A stretch of DNA of 64,000 nucleotides from Vibrio tubiashii (GTDB lineage Bacteria > Pseudomonadota > Gammaproteobacteria > Enterobacterales > Vibrionaceae). Of the stretch, positions 18,701-30,700 are shown one piece after another. A program made the translations under genes and the position numbers. The notes beneath the pieces are model-generated. The model was not told the origin of the DNA, ran no database searches, and saw nothing but the letters and a program-made list of their open reading frames with translations. Location: NCBI RefSeq assembly GCF_028551255.1, contig NZ_CP117029.1, positions 1,488,001 to 1,552,000 on the forward strand, given 5' to 3'. Within the stretch, counting starts at the first letter, position 1, and each line of letters opens with the position of its first letter.

Positions 18701-21700
18701 AAATCAGACGCGCTGAACGCGGGTGACCAAGAGACCGACAGCTTAACGGTCGAGTCCTTTGACGGCACGGCGCGCGAAACCATCACCGTGAACATTGTCG
18801 GCAGCAACGATGGCGCGACCATTACCCCATCCGATAACGAAGACACGTCCGTGGTTGAAGTGGGCATCGATGGCAATGGCGATCCGATTGGTGATGCGCA
18901 GGCAGGCGGTCAGCTAACCCTTAAAGACATCGATGACGGTGAGCAGGTGTACAAGCAGCCAACCAGCTTGGCAGGCGAGTTTGGTACCTTCACCTTCAAC
19001 ATCAACACGGGTGAATGGACGTACACCCTTGATCCCGATAAATCAGACGCGCTGAACGCGGGTGACCAAGAGACCGACAGCTTAACGGTCGAGTCCTTTG
19101 ACGGCACGGCGCGCGAAACCATCACCGTGAACATTGTCGGCAGCAACGATGGCGCGACCATTACCCCATCCGATAACGAAGACACGTCCGTGGTTGAAGT
19201 GGGCATCGATGGCAATGGCGATCCGATTGGTGATGCGCAGGCAGGCGGTCAGCTAACCCTTAAAGACATCGATGACGGTGAGCAGGTGTACAAGCAGCCA
19301 ACCAGCTTGGCAGGCGAGTTTGGTACCTTCACCTTCAACATCAACACGGGTGAATGGACGTACACCCTTGATCCCGATAAATCAGACGCGCTGAACGCGG
19401 GTGACCAAGAGACCGACAGCTTAACGGTCGAGTCCTTTGACGGCACGGCGCGCGAAACCATCACCGTGAACATTGTCGGCAGCAACGATGGCGCGACCAT
19501 TACCCCATCCGATAACGAAGACACGTCCGTGGTTGAAGTGGGCATCGATGGCAATGGCGATCCGATTGGTGATGCGCAGGCAGGCGGTCAGCTAACCCTT
19601 AAAGACATCGATGACGGTGAGCAGGTGTACAAGCAGCCAACCAGCTTGGCAGGCGAGTTTGGTACCTTCACCTTCAACATCAACACGGGTGAATGGACGT
19701 ACACCCTTGACCCCGATAAATCAGACGCGCTGAACGCGGGTGACCAAGAGACCGACAGCTTAACGGTCGAGTCCTTTGACGGCACGGCGCGCGAAACCAT
19801 CACCGTGAACATTGTCGGCAGCAACGATGGCGCGACCATTACCCCATCCGACAACGAAGACACGTCCGTGGTTGAAGTGGGCATCGATGGCAATGGCGAT
19901 CCGATTGGTGATGCGCAGGCAGGCGGTCAGCTAACCCTTAAAGACGTCGATGACGGTGAGCAGGTGTACAAGCAGCCAACCAGCTTGGCAGGCGAGTTTG
20001 GTACCTTCACCTTCAACATCAACACGGGTGAATGGACGTACACTCTTGACCCCGATAAATCAGACGCGCTGAACGCGGGTGACCAAGAGACCGACAGCTT
20101 AACGGTCGAGTCCTTTGACGGCACGGCGCGCGAAACCATCACCGTGAACATTGTTGGCAGCAACGATGGCGCGACCATTACCCCATCCGACAACGAAGAC
20201 ACGTCCGTGGTTGAAGTGGGCATCGATGGCAATGGCGATCCGATTGGTGATGCGCAGGCAGGCGGTCAGCTAACCCTTAAAGACGTCGATGACGGTGAGC
20301 AGGTGTACAAGCAGCCAACCAGCTTGGCAGGCGAGTTTGGTACCTTCACCTTCAACATCAACACGGGTGAATGGACGTACACCCTTGACCCCGATAAATC
20401 AGACGCGCTGAACGCGGGTGACCAAGAGACCGACAGCTTAACGGTCGAGTCCTTTGACGGCACGGCGCGCGAAACCATCACCGTGAACATTGTTGGCAGC
20501 AACGATGGCGCGACCATTACCCCATCCGACAACGAAGACACGTCCGTGGTTGAAGTGGGCATCGATGGCAATGGCGATCCGATTGGTGATGCGCAGGCAG
20601 GCGGTCAGCTAACCCTTAAAGACGTCGATGACGGTGAGCAGGTGTACAAGCAGCCAACCAGCTTGGCAGGCGAGTTTGGTACCTTCACCTTCAACATCAA
20701 CACGGGTGAATGGACGTACACCCTTGACCCCGATAAATCAGACGCGCTGAACGCGGGTGACCAAGAGACCGACAGCTTAACGGTCGAGTCCTTTGACGGC
20801 ACGGCGCGCGAAACCATCACCGTGAACATTGTCGGCAGCAACGATGGCGCGACCATTACCCCATCCGACAACGAAGACACGTCCGTGGTTGAAGTGGGCA
20901 TCGATGGCAATGGCGATCCGATTGGTGATGCGCAGGCAGGCGGTCAGCTAACCCTTAAAGACGTCGATGACGGTGAGCAGGTGTACAAGCAGCCAACCAG
21001 CTTGGCAGGCGAGTTTGGTACCTTCACCTTCAACATCAACACGGGTGAATGGACGTACACTCTTGACCCCGATAAATCAGACGCGCTGAACGCGGGTGAC
21101 CAAGAGACCGACAGCTTAACGGTCGAGTCCTTTGACGGCACGGCGCGCGAAACCATCACCGTGAACATTGTCGGCAGCAACGATGGCGCGACCATTACCC
21201 CATCCGACAACGAAGACACGTCCGTGGTTGAAGTGGGCATCGATGGCAATGGCGATCCGATTGGTGATGCGCAGGCAGGCGGTCAGCTAACCCTTAAAGA
21301 CGTCGATGACGGTGAGCAGGTGTACAAGCAGCCAACCAGCTTGGCAGGCGAGTTTGGTACCTTCACCTTCAACATCAACACGGGTGAATGGACGTACACT
21401 CTTGACCCCGATAAATCAGACGCGCTGAACGCGGGTGACCAAGAGACCGACAGCTTAACGGTCGAGTCCTTTGACGGCACGGCGCGCGAAACCATCACCG
21501 TGAACATTGTTGGCAGCAACGATGGCGCGACCATTACCCCATCCGACAACGAAGACACGTCCGTGGTTGAAGTGGGCATCGATGGCAATGGCGATCCGAT
21601 TGGTGATGCGCAGGCAGGCGGTCAGCTAACCCTTAAAGACGTCGATGACGGTGAGCAGGTGTACAAGCAGCCAACCAGCTTGGCAGGCGAGTTTGGTACC

Positions 21701-24700
21701 TTCACCTTCAACATCAACACGGGTGAATGGACGTACACCCTTGATCCCGATAAATCAGACGCGCTGAACGCGGGTGACCAAGAGGCCGACAGCTTAACGG
21801 TCGAGTCCTTTGACGGCACGGCGCGCGAAACCATCACCGTGAACATTGTTGGCAGCAACGATGGCGCGACCATTACCCCATCCGACAACGAAGACACGTC
21901 CGTGGTTGAAGTGGGCATCGATGGCAATGGCGATCCGATTGGTGATGCGCAGGCAGGCGGTCAGCTAACCCTTAAAGACGTCGATGACGGTGAGCAGGTG
22001 TACAAGCAGCCAACCAGCTTGGCAGGCGAGTTTGGTACCTTCACCTTCAACATCAACACGGGTGAATGGACGTACACCCTTGATCCCGATAAATCAGACG
22101 CGCTGAACGCGGGCGACCAAGAGACCGACAGCTTAACGGTCGAGTCCTTTGACGGCACGGCGCGCGAAACCATCACCGTGAACATTGTCGGCAGCAACGA
22201 TGGCGCGACCATTACCCCATCCGACAACGAAGACACGTCCGTGGTTGAAGTGGGCATCGATGGCAATGGCGATCCGATTGGTGATGCGCAGGCAGGCGGT
22301 CAGCTAACCCTTAAAGACGTCGATGACGGTGAGCAGGTGTACAAGCAGCCAACCAGCTTGGCAGGCGAGTTTGGTACCTTCACCTTCAACATCAACACGG
22401 GTGAATGGACGTACACCCTTGACCCCGATAAATCAGACGCGCTGAACGCGGGCGACCAAGAGACCGACAGCTTAACGGTCGAGTCCTTTGACGGCACGGC
22501 GCGCGAAACCATCACCGTGAACATTGTCGGCAGCAACGATGGCGCGACCATTACCCCATCCGACAACGAAGACACGTCCGTGGTTGAAGTGGGCATCGAT
22601 GGCAATGGCGATCCGATTGGTGATGCGCAGGCAGGCGGTCAGTTAACCCTAAAAGACGTTGATGACGGTGAATCTTTCTTCCAAACGCCAGGTTCTTTAG
22701 ATGGTCAATACGGTACGTTTACATTTAACCCGACAACAGGTCATTGGACTTATACGTTGGATAACGACAAAGTTGATATGTTAAAGGTTGGTGATCAGCG
22801 TCAAGACAAACTGGTTGTGACATCGTTGGACGGTACAGCAACTGAGACTATTACGGTAAATATTCTTGGCACCAATGACGGCCCTATCGCCGTAGATGAC
22901 AAATATAATGTTCCTCAAGAAACGCTATTGTTTACCGAGTCATTTGAGAATATGACCAACACCCCTGAATGGGTAGTGTTATACGGTGATCAACTGGGTG
23001 ATTGGAAGGCGACAAATGGCTTAGAAATTCAACATGAGAGTGTTGTTAATGAGGCCTCTGATGGTGAATATATTGCTGAGCTAGATGCCCATAAGAATAC
23101 TGCAATCACCACAACTATCGATACAGCAGGCCAAGATAGTATTCGTCTTGAGTTTGATTATAACCCTCGTCGAGATGGTCAATCTTCATCAGATATGACT
23201 TTCAAAGTGGGTGATGTGCTAGTCACTGTTCATGCGGATGGAACATTGTCAGGTGCGGAAGGACTGAATATTCAAATTGGTCAGCCTGATGCTAATGGTT
23301 GGTATCGAATTACTGCAGAGTTAGACGTCAAAGGTGACAACACTGAGTTAACTTTTGCAGGCGCAGGTAAATCTGATAGCTATGGCGCTTTGTTAGATAA
23401 CATTACCGTTACTGGCTTAGATTACCCTAACCTTGTTACAGAAGAAGACACGTCAATCACCTTCTCGTTTGACGAGTTACTCGCAAATGACACCGATATT
23501 GATGGCGATGACTTATCAATCATTGAAGGTTCAATTACGTCAGCAACCAATGGCACACTGACGGTAGATTATGTTGCTAAAACAATTACCTTCAAGCCGG
23601 ACGAAAACTACAACGGTGAAGCTACCTTTAAATACAAAGTAACCGATGGTAATGGCGGCGAAGATGATGCGACCGTAACGCTCAATATTACCCCTGTGAA
23701 TGATGATCCTGTGTTTGTCGATGATAAAGATAAACCACTTGGTGATGATGTAACAATTAGTACCTCAACCAAAGAAGATGCTTCTGTCTCTGGTAAGGTT
23801 AAAGCAACAGACGTTGATGGTGATTCGCTCACCTACACTGCAAGCAACCCACAAAATGGTAGTGTCACAGTTAAACCAGATGGTTCTTGGACTTATACAC
23901 CAAAGCCAGAGTATGACGGTCCTGACTCATTCGTTATTACTGTCTCTGATGGTAATGGTGGCACCGATACGATTACGGTTAATGTTGATGTTTTACCTGT
24001 TGCTGAACTTACAGTGACATCAGGTCAGCCAGTAACCGAAGGCGACGAGGCTTACCTATCATTTGAAATCAACCTCGATGAGCTTGTTTCTGAGAATGTG
24101 GGTCTTGATCTTACTCTTGGTGCAGCAGGGGATACTGCAACCAAAGGTATTGATTACGAAGACAAGATTTATGTTAAAGATGGGCAAGGCTACAAAGCGC
24201 TTACACCGAATGAGCTTGCTAACTTAATTATTGACAAGGGTGAAGATAGCATCGAAGTGTTCGTCAAGGTTATTGACGATAGCCTACTTGAAGGTGAAGA
24301 AACAGTTACCCTAAAAGTATCTTCTGACAGTCAATACGTTGAAGTTCCAGGTCAAGACACCGCGCAGGGTAAAATAGTCGACGAGACGATTACCGCAGAT
24401 AAAGAAACAGTTACCGTAACATTGAAAGGGCCAAGTACGGTAGTCGAAGGTGACACTACAACACCATTTACCATCACTCTAAGTGAAGCGGTACCTGAGA
24501 AGAGTGTTATTACTCTTAAATACACTTACACCAATGCCGATAACCAAGATATTGTTGAAGTGCTTGAAGTTGAAATTGAGGCGGGTTCCAAAACCGCTAA
24601 CTTCACGATTGATACAGTACCAGATAATGAGTACGAACAAGGTCAACAGTTCAACGTTAGCGTTGTATCGGTAAAACATGATGACAAAAATGTTTTTGAA

Positions 24701-27700
24701 CAGCTAGACACAACTTCTGCGAATAAAGATGTTGCGATTGACGATAGTCATGACAACCCACCTGAATCAGAAGACTTTACCGCTTCGGTAGCAAGTACTG
24801 GTAAGACGCAAATCGTGTTCGACCATACTGATGCGGCTAAAGACCATATTTCTGATGACGAAGACGACGCAGCTAATAAAGATGTTCGTGTTGTTATTAC
24901 CGAGTTACCTGATCATGGAACCTTGTATTACAACGGAGTTGAGATAACGAAAGAGCAGTTGTACTCGGGTGAAGGAGATACTCAATATGATAAGTTTGAC
25001 CCTGACTTGATCGAATATGAGCCGGATGCAGATTCAGAAGGTTTTGTATTAGGTCTGCACAGTAGTTCTGATGAAAAACCTCTAGGAGAGGACGATCAAA
25101 GTGCCTCCCGTGAAGATTTCTACAACTGGGGCACTGAAGTTAATAGTACAACTCGCGAGCTAGATTTGGGCGGCAACGATAAAGTAATTATCAGTTCAAA
25201 TGGCGGCGCTTTAACCCAGTACCGAGGCGATGCTACAGCTAACCATGTTGGTCATGGCATTGGTATTGGAGCAGGTCAAGGCATTAATGACGGTGAAGTT
25301 CTCTCTATCGACTTTGCAACGCGTCCGGCGGATTCGATTACTTTAGGTCTAGATGGCCTTGGCGGTTACTTTGAGAAAGGTCTTGGCAATTCAAATGAGT
25401 CAAGCGTTGAGATTACTGTTTACTTTGAAGGTGGTAGTAAAACATTTAGTTATCAAAAAGAGTCTTCTGGTAATGACGATCTGTTCCATGAGCTGACCAT
25501 TCCATCTGCGGGCTTTGAACTGCCTGATGGTGCTGAAATCACTCGTGTTGAACTTACTACTGACGGGCCGGGTAACTGGGAGCTACGTTATCTAGAAACA
25601 GAACTGAGTGACTCTTTTGATTACCGCGCTGTAGATAGTGATGGTAACTTCAGTGATGAATCAACGGTTACTATTGCGGATCAAAATGCAGCCCCTGTTG
25701 CAGTCAATGACCCTGAAGGCTTTAGCGTTAGTCTTGGTTCGTTAAATGTAAATGATTTGGGTTCTTGGCAAAGTGATGACGCATCTATGTCTGCCTCTTA
25801 CCAAGGCGTGACTAAAGACATTACCGAAGTGGGTGTAAAGCGTGGTGTAGGTGGTCATGAAAATGGCGGGATTGAGGAGCAAATCCAATTCAATCGTGAA
25901 GATGGCGTTTCTGAGCAATTAGAGATCACGTTAGCGAAGCCAGCGACTCAGTTTAGCTTTGAAGTCTCAAATCTATTTAAAGGCGAAGGTGGTTCAGGTA
26001 ATCACGAGCAAGGTAAATGGATCGCTTACTTAGATGGCGTGGTGGTTGCGAGTGATACATTTGTAGCAAATAAGGGCAACTCAAACGGGTCTTATACTGT
26101 TGACTTGAAGGGTAAAGCGTTTGATTCAATAGTCTTTGAGTCGACAGATTTTGTTGATGTTCCTGCACGTGGCTCTGATTCTTCAGATTACTTCCTAACA
26201 GGTTTTGAGGCTTCGAGTGAATCTGGTGCTTACGCTGTCAATCAAGGTGGTGTACTTGAAATTCCAGTTTCAGAGCTGTTAGCGAATGATTCAGATCCTG
26301 ATAACGACGCCATACGCATCACCTATGTATTCGGCGATAAACATGGTGAAGCTCGAATTGAAAATGGCAAAGTTCTGTTTGACCTAGATGATGACTTTTT
26401 TGGCACGACAGAGTTTAAGTATCAGATCACAGACGATAACGGTGGGTTTGCAGAAGCGATCGTTAAAGTTGTGGTCAACCCTGAGCCGAGCCCTGCTTCT
26501 GTTGAAGGCATTTCTCTACTCTCTTCATCGGTTGATGAGGGGCAGAGTCTAGCTTATAAAGTTGCGCTTGATGGAAGCACACTAACTGAAGCTCGCTATA
26601 AAGTGACGCTTACTGGTGCGCAAGGTGATACGGCAGATGGAGACGACGTAGACCTGAGCAAAGTTCAGTTTACTAATGGCGTGACCTATGATGAGGCTAA
26701 AGGTGAAGTTATCGTCCCTGTGGGAGTGAAAGACTTTACGATCTTAGTTCCGACGGTTAACGACAGTGTTCACGAAGTCGATGAAACCTATACAGTGACC
26801 ATTGATGGTAAAACTGCTACAGGCGCCATCATCGATAATGACGTCACGATAAAAGTACATGATGCACCGCGCGTTAATGAAGGAGAGCAAGCGGTATTCA
26901 AGGTAGAACTAAGTGAAGCGTCATCGGACAAGCATTATGTAAAATTTGAAGCGACCACTATCGGTTACGATAGCGAAACAGATGATATTGATGTTGATTC
27001 GTTAGTCTATGAATACCGAGATACAAGGGGAGACTTCCAAACTGCCACCGTAGTTGATGGATACATTGAAATCCCTGCGGGCGTTACTGAACTGCGTGTT
27101 TCGGTGCAAACGGTTCAAGACGATAAGTTTGAGTGGACTGAAAAGTTCGGTTTACACATTATTGCGACTAAATCTGAAGCAGGCAGCAACTCTTCTATCG
27201 ATGAGGCTCGCTCTGATCTTGAGGGCGTTGGTTCAATCAAACTCGACAATGCTGATAATCCGACGTTGACATTAAGCAATGCCACTGCAGTTCTTGAAGG
27301 TGATAGCGCAGTATTTGATGCAAACCTATCTAAGGTTTCTGAAGCATCGATTGATATGAAGGTTGAGTTCGTATTCTCTGCAGGTTCCGACAAGGCTAGC
27401 TTAGAAGATCTGGCTTTAGATAGTGCAAAACCTTATGAAGGTGTGACAGTAACATACCTACATAAAGGTCAGCTTAAGACTATTGAGGTTGATGAAACCG
27501 ATGGGACGTTTACGCTTCCAGCAAGAGTGACCGATTTTAAAGTAATTGTTGATACTTTAGATGATAGTGGCCTAGAAGATTCTGAAAGCTTTGAAATTAA
27601 ACTTTCTGAGGTTCCTTTCGAATCACCTACAGATGGTAGTTTAGATGTAATTATCAATCATGGACAACATGGCGTTACTGCTGCTGGGACTATACTAGAT

Positions 27701-30700
27701 AATGAAGTTGCACCAGTGATAACTAATGCTGCCGTTTCGGTGTCAGAAGAAGGGCTTATTGGTGGAATTGTCGACGATAATGGTTTGTCATTGGACACTA
27801 CAGACTCTGCGACGATAACAGGTAAGCTTACTATCCGAGATGATAATGGAGATTTAGCTGATACGGTATTTAGCAATGACGATGGCGAAATCACTATTCG
27901 TGATACTAGCGGAAACCTTATCGAGTCGGACGGAACTCCTCTAACTTGGATCGTTTCTAACGATGGGCATACCTTAGTTGGTTCTGCATCAGGGCAGCCT
28001 ATTGTCGAAGTCTCTCTAGATAATGTTGGTACTTATAATATTAAGCTTCTTGGTCAGATTGATCATCCTAATACTAATGGAGAAGATAGCTTAAGCATTG
28101 ACCTTCCTGTTATCGCTAAAGACGCATCTGGGCTTTCATCAAGTGGTAAGATTACGCTATCTGTTGAAGATGACTCACCAGAAGCGTCACGAGTTCATCA
28201 TGACGTTGCCGCTGAAACTAAAGTTGGGGCTAACGTTCAGCTAATTTTGGATGTTTCAGGTTCAATGAAATGGGACTCCGTGACTGGTTCTGATAAAAAT
28301 GTTACTAAGTCTCGACTCCAAGTGATGCAAGAAGCAGCGATTGAAATGCTCAAGCAATATGACAGTCTTGGTGCGACGAAAGTGCAAATCGTTCTGTTTA
28401 ACTATGCAGCGTCTAGTTCTGTATGGATGACTGTTGATGAAGCGATAGCCCAAATCAATGATTTATCGGCAAGTAGTACTACGGATTACGACGATGCCAT
28501 TGATAAAGCGGCTAAGTCTTGGTCAACGTCAGACAATGGTGGGAAGTTAGATGGTGCGACAAACGTTAGCTACTTCTTGTCTGATGGTGACCCAACAAGT
28601 AGTGATGGAGATAACCCTAATACCATTGAACAGGATGAGTTATCAGCTTGGGTTGACCATTTAACAGAGAATAAAATTACCGCTATTGCGTACGGAATGG
28701 GCGAGGATGTGACTACAGCGCACCTAGATCAAGTCGCGTTCGATGGTTCTGTAAAAGATGCTGCCATTGGTGGTCAAGGAGATAGTAAATCTACAGTAGT
28801 CGCTGACCTAACTCAGTTACCACCGATTATGCTTCAATCAGTTATTGAGCCGATTGAAGGCAATTTACTGGCTGGTCAAGAGGGTGCCGATGGTGCTGAT
28901 ATTTCTCAGTTGACAATAGATGGTGTGACTTACGATTTTGATGGTGAGACGTTAACTGTTACTGATAACAACGATTCAGTTTCACACTTATTTGATAGAG
29001 AAACGAACACCCTTACTGTATTTATTGATTCTAAGCACTCATTGGTTATTGATCTTGATGATGGTGATTATGAGTTCTTCGGTGCTCAGAGTAGCCAAGC
29101 TGTGAATCTAGAATTCGGCTATACCTTAACTGACACCGACGGTGATAGCAGCAGCAATGTGTTGTCTTTTGAAATTAAAGAAGCGTCAGGTGGGGACAAT
29201 ACGAATACTCCACCAACGGCAAGCGACTTTACGATTTCTTCTGATAGCAATGTTGCTCAGGTAGATTTTGCACCGCACGCAAAAGACAATGAAGATGATG
29301 CTTCAAGCGATAAACACACCTCAGTTCGAATTGAAGAGTTACCAGGGCACGGTAAACTCTATCAAGTTGACAGTAGTGGCAAGATTATCGGTGACGCACT
29401 GGAAGTAGGTAGCGAAGTATTAGACAGTGCAAATATTGTTTATGTTGCCGATAAGGTAACGTCAATAGTCCATGGTGGTTCGTTAATCGGTGATGACTTT
29501 GTTCAAGACAATGGACTGAATGAGAAAAATAAAGACTCGGGTGTTGATCAGCTAGAGCTTGAGGGAATGGTTATTTCCGGTGGTAAGTTTGATGGGTTGA
29601 ACTTCGCTGACGCTGATGCAACGATCAAATATGACCACAATAACAATCAATCTGGGGTGTTTGTTCATACTAGCCATGATAATGGCACGGGTAAGGAAAC
29701 TCAGATCGGTGAGTATATGTCAATCTCATCAACAGAAGGGGATATCTCAACCGCTAAGCTTTCATTTGCGAGCCTGCAAGGGCAGTTTAATAACGGTCAT
29801 GCAAAAGTAGTCGCCTACTTATTCCATGGCGGCCAACCAGTGACTAAAGTCGATCCATTAGTAATTACGGGTGGGAAGTCAGGTTACGCGACAATTGACT
29901 CAAGTGAAGGCATTTTTGATGAGATTCGACTGGTTGTTGTGAATACTCACAATGCGGGCAAAGATGCAGGATTTAACTTATCAGGCGTCGAGCTTACGCC
30001 TAGTGGCCCAGTGGATATAAAAGATGAGTTTAAATACACTGCCATTGATTCTGATGATCAAGATAGCCCTAACCAAGGTACTGTGACGGTCAATGCTACT
30101 TCTATTATCGATGCAGGCGAAGGTCAATTGGACATGGTAACAATTAATCATGCAGGCGATAAAATTGATTGGGCTCAGTCGGCGGCCACGATTTGGGGTA
30201 GTGAGAACAATGGAGTGTTGGAATATGATGCATCTAATGGCCTCGCGATCGATGTTGGTATCGGCAACGATTTAGTGCATTTAGGTGATGGGAATGACAC
30301 GATTTACATGGGTGACAGTCATTCGCCAATAAATCAAGATGATATTACACCAACGAAGCAAGCAGCTATTGACGAAATTAGTAACAATTTTGCTGAAATC
30401 GATATTGCCGATTTGGTAGACGATAATCTAAACGACTCTTTTGCTCCTGATGAGGATTCATCTATTGCCCTGAAGAATATTGTTGAAACCGATGACAATG
30501 TGTCAGCGAGCCGACCTGGCGTTGATATCGCTCACGGTGGTGGTGGTAACGATACAATCTATGGGCAAGGTGGAACCGATTTGATTTTCGGTGGTACTGG
30601 TCATGATGTCCTGGATGGTGGTGAAGGTAATGACGCTGTCAGAGGTGGGTCTGGTAATGACACACTTATAGGTGGCCTTGGTGATGATATTTTAGTTGGT

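Noticed and set aside
16876..22605. Seventeen identical 101-codon minus-strand open frames, one per repeat
   Set aside because: They are the antisense reading of the VCBS repeats, recur exactly every 339 bases and have no ribosome binding site or plausible product.
16790..22642. Possible CRISPR-like array
   Set aside because: Repeat units are 339 bases, contiguous, with no unique spacers, and stay in frame with a protein.
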